Assembly: GCA_003245395.1 (NCBI GenBank)
Contig: QKDF01000300.1
Location: 1 to 5,261, forward strand
Source of the DNA: Clostridia bacterium
Lineage (GTDB): Bacteria; Bacillota; Clostridia; Oscillospirales; Oscillospiraceae
Direction of reading: 5' to 3'
DNA: 5,261 bases
The notes under the pieces are model-generated. The model saw only the letters and a program-made list of their open reading frames with translations, was not told the DNA's origin and searched no databases. The position numbers were made by a program, and so were the translations under genes. The stretch's first letter is position 1; each line of letters begins with the position of its first letter. Of this stretch, positions 1 to 5,261 are shown one piece after another.

Positions 1-920
1 AGGGCAGTCATACGTCCTTCAAACCGCAGCCGCGCCTTTCCTTCGGGGCGAACCATGGCATCCAGGCGAATGCGGCGATACGGTTTTTTCCCGTAGTCCA
101 TGCCAGTCCGCGAGGTGACAAACGCCAGCCCCAGGCCGGGGATCAGCAGATGCTCCAGTCGGCTTGGGTCCTCCGGGGCCGGGCAGGCAATGACGTTCCA
201 CCCCTTCCCCACTGCCGTCCGGCGCAGCCGCTCCAGCAGGTTCCCTGACAATTCCCAATGGTCCGCAAACTCATACACCCGCGGGCAGAGAGTATCCACG
301 CTGTCAAAACACCAGTCATATCCTTTGCTGGTAATGCTGCCCAGGAAACGATAGTCGGTACGGCCCTCTTCGCCTCCTCTACGGCGCAGCTCACGGGCGA
401 GAATACCATCCAGCCGCTGCTCCGCCCGGGTGCTGTCAAAAGTCCTTTGTACAGCGGACATGGACTCCAATTCCAGCTGTCTGGCCGCCTTCAGGCAGTG
501 GTACGCCCGGCACCGGGCCGCCCGCTGACGCTCGGTAAGGGCGATAATCTCGGCCCGTGAAGCCTTGGCAGCCGTCAGGTCATAAAACCGTCCCAGATCC
601 ACATACCGGTCCACAGCGGCCGGATAACGCGGTTCCAGCACATGGGGCCCCGTGCCGTCGGCCAGCGCGCAGTGCATTCCCGGCAGCACAACGCCATCCA
701 GCACATCCGGATCACCGGAGCAGTGCAGATACTCCACCGACTCCCCTGCTTTTTCCATCGCAAGTCCAACCTGCGCCATAAAAGCCGACTTCCCCACACC
801 GGGGCCGCCTTTTAAAATCATCAGGTCATATGTATCCGTCCGGTCAGTCAATTGCTGAAAAAGATTTTGAAATCCCTCGCCGCTGTTTGCGCCGAGATAG
901 AAATTGGTCACCGTAGCCAT
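1..920 (-). CDS. P-loop ATPase resembling PRK06851, 3' end outside window
   Basis: I translated this frame by hand: it is open from ATG 920 to the left edge, giving 306 codons and no stop. The start has a strong GGGAGGAG (933-926) 5 bases upstream. The product begins MATVTNFYLGANSGEGF, then ILKGGPGVGKSAF with Walker A G38-G-P-G-V-G-K-S45. Next come HCSGDPDVLDGVVLPG (66-81) and DGTGPHVLEPRYPAAVD (88-104), which I recognise from memory as typical of the uncharacterised PRK06851-type P-loop proteins. Residues 115-185 are helical and Arg/Ala/Glu-rich. The region near 190-300 may be the start of a second, P-loop-like half; family members are about 350-400 residues, so perhaps 50-90 are missing. 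No membrane segment or signal peptide is seen. Its substrate and role are unknown. A strong terminator separates it from the upstream operon. Confidence 0.88.
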   Translation of the reverse strand, partial: MATVTNFYLGANSGEGFQNLFQQLTDRTDTYDLMILKGGPGVGKSAFMAQVGLAMEKAGESVEYLHCSGDPDVLDGVVLPGMHCALADGTGPHVLEPRYPAAVDRYVDLGRFYDLTAAKASRAEIIALTERQRAARCRAYHCLKAARQLELESMSAVQRTFDSTRAEQRLDGILARELRRRGGEEGRTDYRFLGSITSKGYDWCFDSVDTLCPRVYEFADHWELSGNLLERLRRTAVGKGWNVIACPAPEDPSRLEHLLIPGLGLAFVTSRTGMDYGKKPYRRIRLDAMVRPEGKARLRFEGRMTA

Positions 921-949
921 GGCGTCTCCTCCCAATCTGTTTTCACCAC

Positions 950-979
950 AGCGTATGCCGAAAGGACGGCCGTTGACAA
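950..979 (-). promoter_or_regulatory. Possible weak sigma-70-type promoter
   Basis: The minus strand carries TTGTCA (979-974), one mismatch from TTGACA, and 18 bases later TACGCT (955-950), which keeps the T, A and final T of TATAAT. This puts the -10 box 29 bases before the ATPase start codon. The -35 box overlaps the T-tract of the preceding terminator. The match is weak, and the ATPase could instead be served by read-through. Confidence 0.3.
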
Positions 980-1007
980 AAAAAGGACGCCCAAACAGGG
1001 CGTCCTT
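978..1007 (-). terminator. Rho-independent terminator
   Basis: On the minus strand, AAGGACGCCC (1007-998), a 5-base loop TGTTT and GGGCGTCCTT (992-983) form a perfect 10-bp stem. It runs into seven T residues (984-978), two of them in the stem. It begins 17 bases after the stop of the flavodoxin/ferredoxin gene and closes that transcription unit. On the plus strand the hairpin lacks a good T-tract, so it looks one-directional. Confidence 0.95.
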
Positions 1008-1023
1008 CAGTAATCTTTCGGGA

Positions 1024-1848
1024 TCAGATAAACAATTCCGGTTCGGCGCGGCGGGTATAAACCTCCTCCAGCTCCGTCTTGTGGTAGAGATAACCGGGAT
1101 CATCGAAATATTTGGCTCCCACGGGACATTTTTTTTCGCAGGCGCAGCATTTGATACAGATGCCCGTAAAATTGCGCACGTCCTGTGGATCGATGCTGCC
1201 CATGGGACAGACCGCCGCACAAATACCGCAATTGTTGCAGCTGTCACTGGTCTTTGGACGGACCTTGCGAATATCGATACCGGCGCCGTGGCGATCCCGG
1301 GGCGTATAGTAGGGCCGAATGGGTGCCTCACCTTTCACCGCAACGGGTTCGCTAGGCAGCTGCACCATCTGATGTACCTTATCCGCAACCTGTACGCCGA
1401 ACGAAGATGCAACAGACAGATCATCCGCATCCGGGCGTCCCGCGCCCAGAATCCGTGAGAAAGAATGTTCCCCTACGAAAGCCGCGCCGGCGACGGTATG
1501 GAAGCCGTCGGCTTCCAGAATGTCCCGCAGTTCAATCAGGGAGTCGTCAAAATTCCGGTTCCCGAACAGCACCATCGGAACCGCCAGCGCACCTTCGCCC
1601 TTTACTTTTTCCCGCAGGAATGGCAGCAGTACATTTGGCACCCGGCCTGCATAAGTCGGGGTTGCGAAAAAAACCAGGTCGGTTTCTGTAAAGCAAATAT
1701 CCTTTTCACGTGCTGCCGGCAAAGTCCAATCGCAGGTTTCCATAGGGACACCCAACCGATCTGCCGCAGCCTTTGCCGTGGCCAGTACCACATTCTCCGT
1801 AGTACCGGTAGCACTCCAGTAAACAGCCCAAACTTGCTCGACCTTCAT
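1024..1848 (-). CDS. EFR1-type flavodoxin-like / two-[4Fe-4S] ferredoxin protein
   Basis: This is a cytoplasmic electron-transfer protein of 274 residues combining two modules. Residues 1 to about 165 are flavodoxin-like: a first beta strand, the FMN-phosphate-type loop S12-A-T-G-T-T17, and the ATPTYAGRVP (62-71) and LFGNRNFDD (94-102) loops expected near the flavin. The C-terminal part holds two CX2CX2CX3C-P clusters, C204/C207/C210/C214 and C231/C234/C237/C241, each fit to bind one [4Fe-4S] cluster, then the KYFDDP stretch usual after the second cluster. This matches the EFR1-family ferredoxins common in anaerobic Firmicutes; partners and substrate are not known. An extra cysteine (C235) sits beside the second cluster. 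The start is ATG with GAGGG (1859-1855) 6 bases upstream. The gene ends 17 bases before the first arm of a strong terminator, so it is probably the last gene of the operon. The end coordinate includes the TGA stop. Confidence 0.93.
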   Translation of the reverse strand: MKVEQVWAVYWSATGTTENVVLATAKAAADRLGVPMETCDWTLPAAREKDICFTETDLVFFATPTYAGRVPNVLLPFLREKVKGEGALAVPMVLFGNRNFDDSLIELRDILEADGFHTVAGAAFVGEHSFSRILGAGRPDADDLSVASSFGVQVADKVHQMVQLPSEPVAVKGEAPIRPYYTPRDRHGAGIDIRKVRPKTSDSCNNCGICAAVCPMGSIDPQDVRNFTGICIKCCACEKKCPVGAKYFDDPGYLYHKTELEEVYTRRAEPELFI

Positions 1849-1876
1849 CTGTTTCCCTCTTTCGTTTGGTTTTCGT

Positions 1877-2086
1877 TCAGATTGAAAAATTCTCTTCCTT
1901 CAGCCGTTCCGTCTCCAGCACCGCGGGGCGGGGCGGCTCCCTGCGCAGAGGATCATACCGAAAGCTGCGGCAATGGGACTCAACAAGGACAATACCGCGC
2001 TTTACACAGGCCACTTCCCGGTCGTTGATCTGCGAGCCGTGCTGGCAGTATGCACAGCGGGGTTCCATATTTTTTCGAAACAGCAT
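1877..2086 (-). CDS. Small four-cysteine protein, function unknown
   Basis: The 69-residue product has four cysteines, C11, C14, C27 and C39 (CX2C-X12-C-X11-C), set in CAYCQHG, EVACVKRG and CRSFRYDPLRR, followed by a Pro/Arg stretch (PPRP, 51-54) and a charged tail. The spacing suggests a small zinc-binding or other metal-binding fold. There is no signal peptide or membrane segment. I recall similar short uncharacterised proteins in Clostridia but cannot name a family. The ATG at 2086 was chosen for its ribosome binding site; an ATG at 2068 would give 63 residues with all cysteines kept. An upstream in-frame ATG at 2179 would overlap clpE by 77 bases and adds an Arg-rich leader that looks non-genuine. 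The gene lies 16 bases after clpE and 28 before the flavodoxin/ferredoxin gene, so it is very likely co-transcribed and perhaps coupled to clpE. Confidence 0.8.
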   Translation of the reverse strand: MLFRKNMEPRCAYCQHGSQINDREVACVKRGIVLVESHCRSFRYDPLRREPPRPAVLETERLKEENFSI

Positions 2087-2094
2087 GGGAAGTG

Positions 2095-2104
2095 CATCTC
2101 CTTT
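2095..2104 (-). promoter_or_regulatory. Ribosome binding site overlapping the clpE stop
   Basis: The minus strand reads TAAAGGAGATG, in which the TAA stop of clpE (2105-2103) runs into the AGGAG core (2102-2098). The core is 11 bases before the ATG at 2086. The next in-frame ATG (2068) has only an A-rich sequence and no Shine-Dalgarno in front, so this site decides the start of the small cysteine protein. The overlap suggests that ribosomes ending clpE can reinitiate there. Confidence 0.7.
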
Positions 2105-4427
2105 ACAGTGTATACAGCTTAACCTTTTCCTCCTCAACAGTGGCGCGCACCTGCGTAATAGGCGTCTCATAGCTGTCAATGAGCTGTGCGGCCAGCGGAT
2201 CTTCCAGATCCTTCTGAATGGTCCGGCGCAGGTTGCGTGCTCCGTAAGTCAAAGAGTAGGACTTGTGTGTCAGCCAGGCCACCAGCGCATCGTCATAAGT
2301 GAAGGTAATGGCCTTCTCTTTCAAGGAGACAGCCAGCTCACCGAGCATAATGCGGGCAATGCCCTGGAAATTCTCCTCGCTCAGGCGATTGAAGCAAACC
2401 ACCTCGTCCACACGGTTGATGAACTCAGGCCGCAGAAACTGCTGAAGTGCTTTCATGGCCCGGTCCTTGTCCTGTTCCTGAACAGTACGGCCGAATCCCA
2501 CGGTTCCCTCCTTGGTATTACTGCCGGCATTGGAGGTCATCACAACAATGGTATTTTCAAAGTTCACCTTGCGGCCATGGGCGTCGGTAATCTCGCCGTC
2601 GTCCAAAATCTGCAGCAGGATGTTCAGCACATCAGGGTGCGCCTTTTCAATTTCGTCAAACAAAATGACAGCATAGGGCTTACGCCGGATCTTTTCCGTC
2701 AGCTGGCCGGCTTCGTCATAACCCACATAGCCGGGAGGCGACCCCACGATCCGGGAAACGGAGTGCTTCTCCATAAACTCGGACATATCCAGGCGGATCA
2801 GGGAATCCGGCGTATTGAACAGATCGGTGGCAAGCCGCTTGACCAGTTCCGTCTTACCCACACCGGTGGGGCCGACGAAAATGAAACTGACAGGCTTGTG
2901 CTTCGGGCTGATTCCCACACGGCTGCGGCGTACGGCGGCTGTAACCGCATCGATGGCCGCATCCTGACCAATAATGTGTTCCTTCAGGCGAGTATCCAGC
3001 TTGGACAGACGCTGGAATTCCTGCTCCTGAATCCGGGAGGCGGGAATTTTAGTCCACAGCTCGATGACGTGGGCCAGATTTTCCATCTCCAGCTGCGGGT
3101 CGCCCTTGTCCAGCAGAGCCTGCAATTCTTTGCTCAGCTGGGCCGACTTGCTTTTGAGATAGGCCATTCTGGCATAGTCAGGCTCCGCCCCGTCCTGGGC
3201 AGCCTGTTCTTCCAGCAAGGTATTTTCCTTGTCATAGTCGTCCAGCTCCCGCTGAATTTCCATACGGCGGGAAATGTCCGGATTTTTCAGGTTCACGTCC
3301 GAGCATGCCTCGTCGATCAGGTCGATGGCCTTGTCAGGCAGATACCGGTCGGTGATATACCGCTCGGACAGCAGCACAGCCTGGCGCAGAATACCGTCGG
3401 AAATCTGAACGCCGTGATACTGCTCATAATTGGACGCCAGACCGCGGAGAATCTTCACGGTATCATCCACAGAGGGCTCATTCACCGTCACAGGCTGGAA
3501 ACGGCGCTCCAGAGCGGTGTCCTTCTCGATGGATTTGCGGTACTCATTGAAGGTCGTGGCACCGATCACCTGAATCTCTCCCCGGGAAAGGGCAGGCTTC
3601 AGAATATTGGCAGCATTCATGCTGCCCTCGGCATCGCCGGCACCCACAATATTGTGAACCTCGTCGATTACCAGAATAATATTGCCCAGGCGCTTGACCT
3701 CATCGATCAGGCCTTTCATGCGGGACTCAAACTGCCCGCGGAACTGGGTTCCCGCCACCAGGGCGGTGAGATCCAGCAGATAGACCTCCTTGTCCCGCAG
3801 CTTGAAGGGGGCCTTTCCGTCGGCAATGCGCTGGGCCAGGCCCTCGGCAATTGCCGTCTTGCCCACGCCGGGCTCTCCGATCAGGCAGGGATTGTTCTTC
3901 TGTCGGCGATTAAGAATCTGCACCACTCGCTCGATCTCCTCTTCCCGGCCGATGACCGGGTCCAGCTTGCCTTCTTTGGCCCGCTGGGACAGACTGATGC
4001 AGTAGCTTTCCAGAAATTTGCGCTTTTTTTCGGCCTTGCGCTCCTTCTCCCGTTCGGAGCGTGCTCCGCTCTCCCCCGGCTGCTCACCGCCGCGGGGCGC
4101 AGATTCCCCATTGAACAGGCGATTGAGGAAGGGGAACGTGGCGGTCTTGCCCTCTTCGTCTTCCTCTTCACGGCTGTTGTCCTCACCGCTTGGCAGGTCC
4201 TCTACGTTCTCCACGCCGTCAAAGGCCTGTAGCATTTCGTTGTTGAGCGTATCCAAATCGTCGTCCGAAATCCCCATACGCTTCATCATATCATCAACCT
4301 GAGGAAGTCCCAGCTCCTTGGCGCACTTCAGGCACAGTCCCTCATTGATGGTTTTTTCGCCTTCCAGTCTTGATATAAAGACCACAGCGACATTCTTCTT
4401 ACATTTTGAACAAAGTCTCGGCTGCAT
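2103..4427 (-). CDS. clpE: ClpE-type AAA+ unfoldase (Clp protease ATP-binding subunit)
   Basis: This is a class I Hsp100 ATPase that unfolds proteins and feeds them to ClpP in the cytoplasm. The 774 residues hold an N-terminal zinc finger (C6, C9, C32, C35; CX2C-X22-CX2C), an acidic then basic linker (about 41-139), and the first AAA+ domain with Walker A GEPGVGKT (184-191), Walker B ILVIDE (251-256) and ALERRF (305-310, arginine fingers R308/R309). A helical UVR-like middle region (about 385-440) comes next. The second AAA+ domain has Walker A GPTGVGKT (519-526), pore loop GYVGY (566-570), Walker B VILFDE (587-592), VGF (643-645, as in the ClpP-docking loop of ClpC), R672 and sensor-2 GAR (729-731). 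The zinc finger in place of a Clp-N repeat domain points to ClpE rather than ClpC. It is longer than Bacillus ClpE (about 700 residues, from memory), largely through the linker. The start is ATG with GGAGGT (4438-4433) 5 bases upstream. No tandem CtsR operator is visible upstream. All ATPase motifs look intact. Confidence 0.95.
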   Translation of the reverse strand: MQPRLCSKCKKNVAVVFISRLEGEKTINEGLCLKCAKELGLPQVDDMMKRMGISDDDLDTLNNEMLQAFDGVENVEDLPSGEDNSREEEDEEGKTATFPFLNRLFNGESAPRGGEQPGESGARSEREKERKAEKKRKFLESYCISLSQRAKEGKLDPVIGREEEIERVVQILNRRQKNNPCLIGEPGVGKTAIAEGLAQRIADGKAPFKLRDKEVYLLDLTALVAGTQFRGQFESRMKGLIDEVKRLGNIILVIDEVHNIVGAGDAEGSMNAANILKPALSRGEIQVIGATTFNEYRKSIEKDTALERRFQPVTVNEPSVDDTVKILRGLASNYEQYHGVQISDGILRQAVLLSERYITDRYLPDKAIDLIDEACSDVNLKNPDISRRMEIQRELDDYDKENTLLEEQAAQDGAEPDYARMAYLKSKSAQLSKELQALLDKGDPQLEMENLAHVIELWTKIPASRIQEQEFQRLSKLDTRLKEHIIGQDAAIDAVTAAVRRSRVGISPKHKPVSFIFVGPTGVGKTELVKRLATDLFNTPDSLIRLDMSEFMEKHSVSRIVGSPPGYVGYDEAGQLTEKIRRKPYAVILFDEIEKAHPDVLNILLQILDDGEITDAHGRKVNFENTIVVMTSNAGSNTKEGTVGFGRTVQEQDKDRAMKALQQFLRPEFINRVDEVVCFNRLSEENFQGIARIMLGELAVSLKEKAITFTYDDALVAWLTHKSYSLTYGARNLRRTIQKDLEDPLAAQLIDSYETPITQVRATVEEEKVKLYTL

Positions 4428-4451
4428 AATGTACCTCCAGAAATACGGTCA

Positions 4452-4484
4452 GCGGCCCGGCCGCCGGGGTTGGCATTCCGCCAA
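4452..4484 (-). other. Two tandem short hairpins in the cvpA-clpE gap
   Basis: Read on the minus strand, the gap after the cvpA stop holds two perfect short inverted repeats. TTGGC-GGAAT-GCCAA (4484-4470) starts directly after the TGA stop. GCGGC-CGG-GCCGC (4464-4452) lies 14 bases before the clpE ribosome binding site. Each stem has 5 bp; the second is all G/C. Neither is followed by a run of T, so they do not look like an intrinsic terminator. They could affect mRNA processing or clpE translation, or they may be chance in GC-rich DNA. Confidence 0.35.
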
Positions 4485-5261
4485 TCAGAAAAACAGCAAC
4501 AGGTCCAGCGGCCCGTGCGCCGCGAAAAAGGACAGCAGGCGCGTCTGCTCTATCTGCGGCGTCTCAAACGAAACTCCGAAGCACCGCAGCACCCAGATTG
4601 CCAGGAACAGCATCAGCGCACCCTCCGCCAGACCGATGGCAGCCCCGCCCAAAGAATTGATCAGATGCAGCCCCGGCAGCCGGAGCACCAGATCCATGGC
4701 TTTGACCAATGCATTGAGCAGCAGAGACAACAGCACAAACGAAACTGCGAACAGCAGCCCATAGATCATTGTCTGGGCCAGGCTTTCCACCACAGCGGTG
4801 GCAAGGGAAACGCCGGTATCATGCACCTTTTCCTGTACTTGATCCGACAGATACTCCGTGATGCTCTCATCCAACCCCATAAGTTTCAACACCTGGCTGG
4901 CTTGAAGCCGTGTCAGCGGGTCATCCTCGGATGTACTGGCGTCAGAAGAAGCGGAAGAACCGCTCTGCGCTGCGCTCACGGATGCAGTGCCGTCTTCAGC
5001 CTCTGCGGACGTACTTCCGGCCTGCTGCAGCTGGGCAGTCGCAGTTTCACTGCTGGAACCTCCCAGCGCACGATCCACTCTCTGCTCCACTTTTTTTTCA
5101 ATAATTGGACTCAAAAAATCGGTCACCGGAGCGGTGAACGTTTTGGCCACAATCGAGGCACCTACCAGCGCCATAACCAAAATCACCAGGCCGGCCAGGG
5201 TCTGCAGCATTCCGCGGTATGCTCCCCGGATCACGAAGCCAAGCAGCACCGCACCGACGAT
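4485..5261 (-). CDS. CvpA-family membrane protein, 5' end outside window
   Basis: The frame is open to the right edge, and the first visible codons (I-V-G-A) lead straight into a hydrophobic segment. The real start is therefore probably some 10-15 codons beyond the window; the GTG at 5249 is likely internal. Numbering from that GTG, membrane segments lie at about 1-8 (rest of the first helix), 16-34, 160-182 and 203-222. The stretch LPGLHLINSLGGAAIGLAEG (191-210) is the recognisable CvpA-family signature before the last helix. CvpA proteins are small inner-membrane proteins, named from colicin V production in E. coli; their molecular role in Firmicutes is poorly defined. Residues 62-110 form a soluble, low-complexity Ser/Ala/Thr/Glu-rich insertion between the helix pairs. 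The gene stops with TGA 57 bases before clpE and is probably co-transcribed with it. The family call is good; the function is not known. Confidence 0.85.
   Translation of the reverse strand: MVGAVLLGFVIRGAYRGMLQTLAGLVILVMALVGASIVAKTFTAPVTDFLSPIIEKKVEQRVDRALGGSSSETATAQLQQAGSTSAEAEDGTASVSAAQSGSSASSDASTSEDDPLTRLQASQVLKLMGLDESITEYLSDQVQEKVHDTGVSLATAVVESLAQTMIYGLLFAVSFVLLSLLLNALVKAMDLVLRLPGLHLINSLGGAAIGLAEGALMLFLAIWVLRCFGVSFETPQIEQTRLLSFFAAHGPLDLLLFF

Noticed and set aside
575..799. Short minus-strand frames at 575-799, 143-439 and 19-258.
   Set aside because: They are out-of-frame shadows of the P-loop ATPase, whose own frame is open without interruption from 920 to the window edge.
973..978. 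A consensus TTGACA on the plus strand.
   Set aside because: No -10-like box follows at 16-18 bases and no plus-strand gene lies downstream.
904..1458. A 184-codon plus-strand frame over the terminator and the ferredoxin gene end.
   Set aside because: It crosses the strong minus-strand terminator, lies antisense to the two-cluster ferredoxin domain and has no recognisable product.
1465..2028. A 187-codon plus-strand frame opposite the flavodoxin domain and the Cys4 gene.
   Set aside because: It is antisense to two convincing genes and its translation resembles no family I know.
2087..2179. An extended start (ATG 2179) for the small Cys4 protein.
   Set aside because: It would overlap clpE by 77 bases in another frame with an Arg-rich, shadow-like sequence, whereas ATG 2086 has a good ribosome binding site.
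3881..4186. A 101-codon minus-strand frame within clpE, with Arg/Lys/Ser-rich product.
   Set aside because: It is an out-of-frame shadow of the clpE linker and first AAA+ domain.
1866..4232. A 788-codon open frame on the plus strand opposite clpE.
   Set aside because: It is the antisense shadow of clpE. It shows no recognisable domain and exists because biased codon use in clpE avoids stop codons in that frame. The clpE frame carries every expected AAA+ motif.
4701..4707. A CtsR-like heptad (TTTGACC on plus, GGTCAAA on minus).
   Set aside because: It is a single copy inside cvpA coding sequence; CtsR operators need a second heptad three bases away, and none is there.

Overview
The window looks like chromosomal DNA from a fairly GC-rich member of the Clostridia, probably an Oscillospiraceae/Ruminococcaceae-type anaerobe. 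The reasons are the gene content (a ClpE-type AAA+ unfoldase with an N-terminal zinc finger, an EFR1-type flavodoxin/ferredoxin fusion, a PRK06851-type P-loop ATPase), strong GGAGG-type ribosome binding sites, and the absence of any phage or mobile-element gene. The taxonomic placement is inference. I see no RNA gene, CRISPR array or insertion sequence.

All five genes lie on the minus strand, so transcription runs from high to low coordinates. They are: (1) 5261-4485, the C-terminal bulk of a CvpA-family membrane protein, cut by the right edge; (2) 4427-2103, a complete 774-residue ClpE-type unfoldase; (3) 2086-1877, a 69-residue four-cysteine protein of unknown function whose ribosome binding site overlaps the clpE stop codon; (4) 1848-1024, a 274-residue flavodoxin-like/two-[4Fe-4S] protein; a textbook rho-independent terminator follows at 1007-978; (5) 920-1, the first 306 codons of a P-loop ATPase resembling PRK06851, which runs off the left edge.

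Genes 1 to 4 are separated by only 57, 16 and 28 bases with no intrinsic terminator between them, so they plausibly form one operon ending at the terminator near 980. The ATPase has its own strong ribosome binding site and a possible weak promoter just behind that terminator, so it may be a separate unit. A common theme of genes 2 to 4 is metal or redox chemistry beside protein quality control: a Cys4 zinc finger on the unfoldase, a Cys4 small protein and an iron-sulfur flavodoxin. A functional link is a guess from proximity.

No gene-free stretch exceeds about 105 bases. The largest gap, 921-1023, holds the terminator, a candidate promoter and a ribosome binding site. Nothing here is clearly an undescribed system; the best candidate for new biology is the small cysteine protein tied translationally to clpE.
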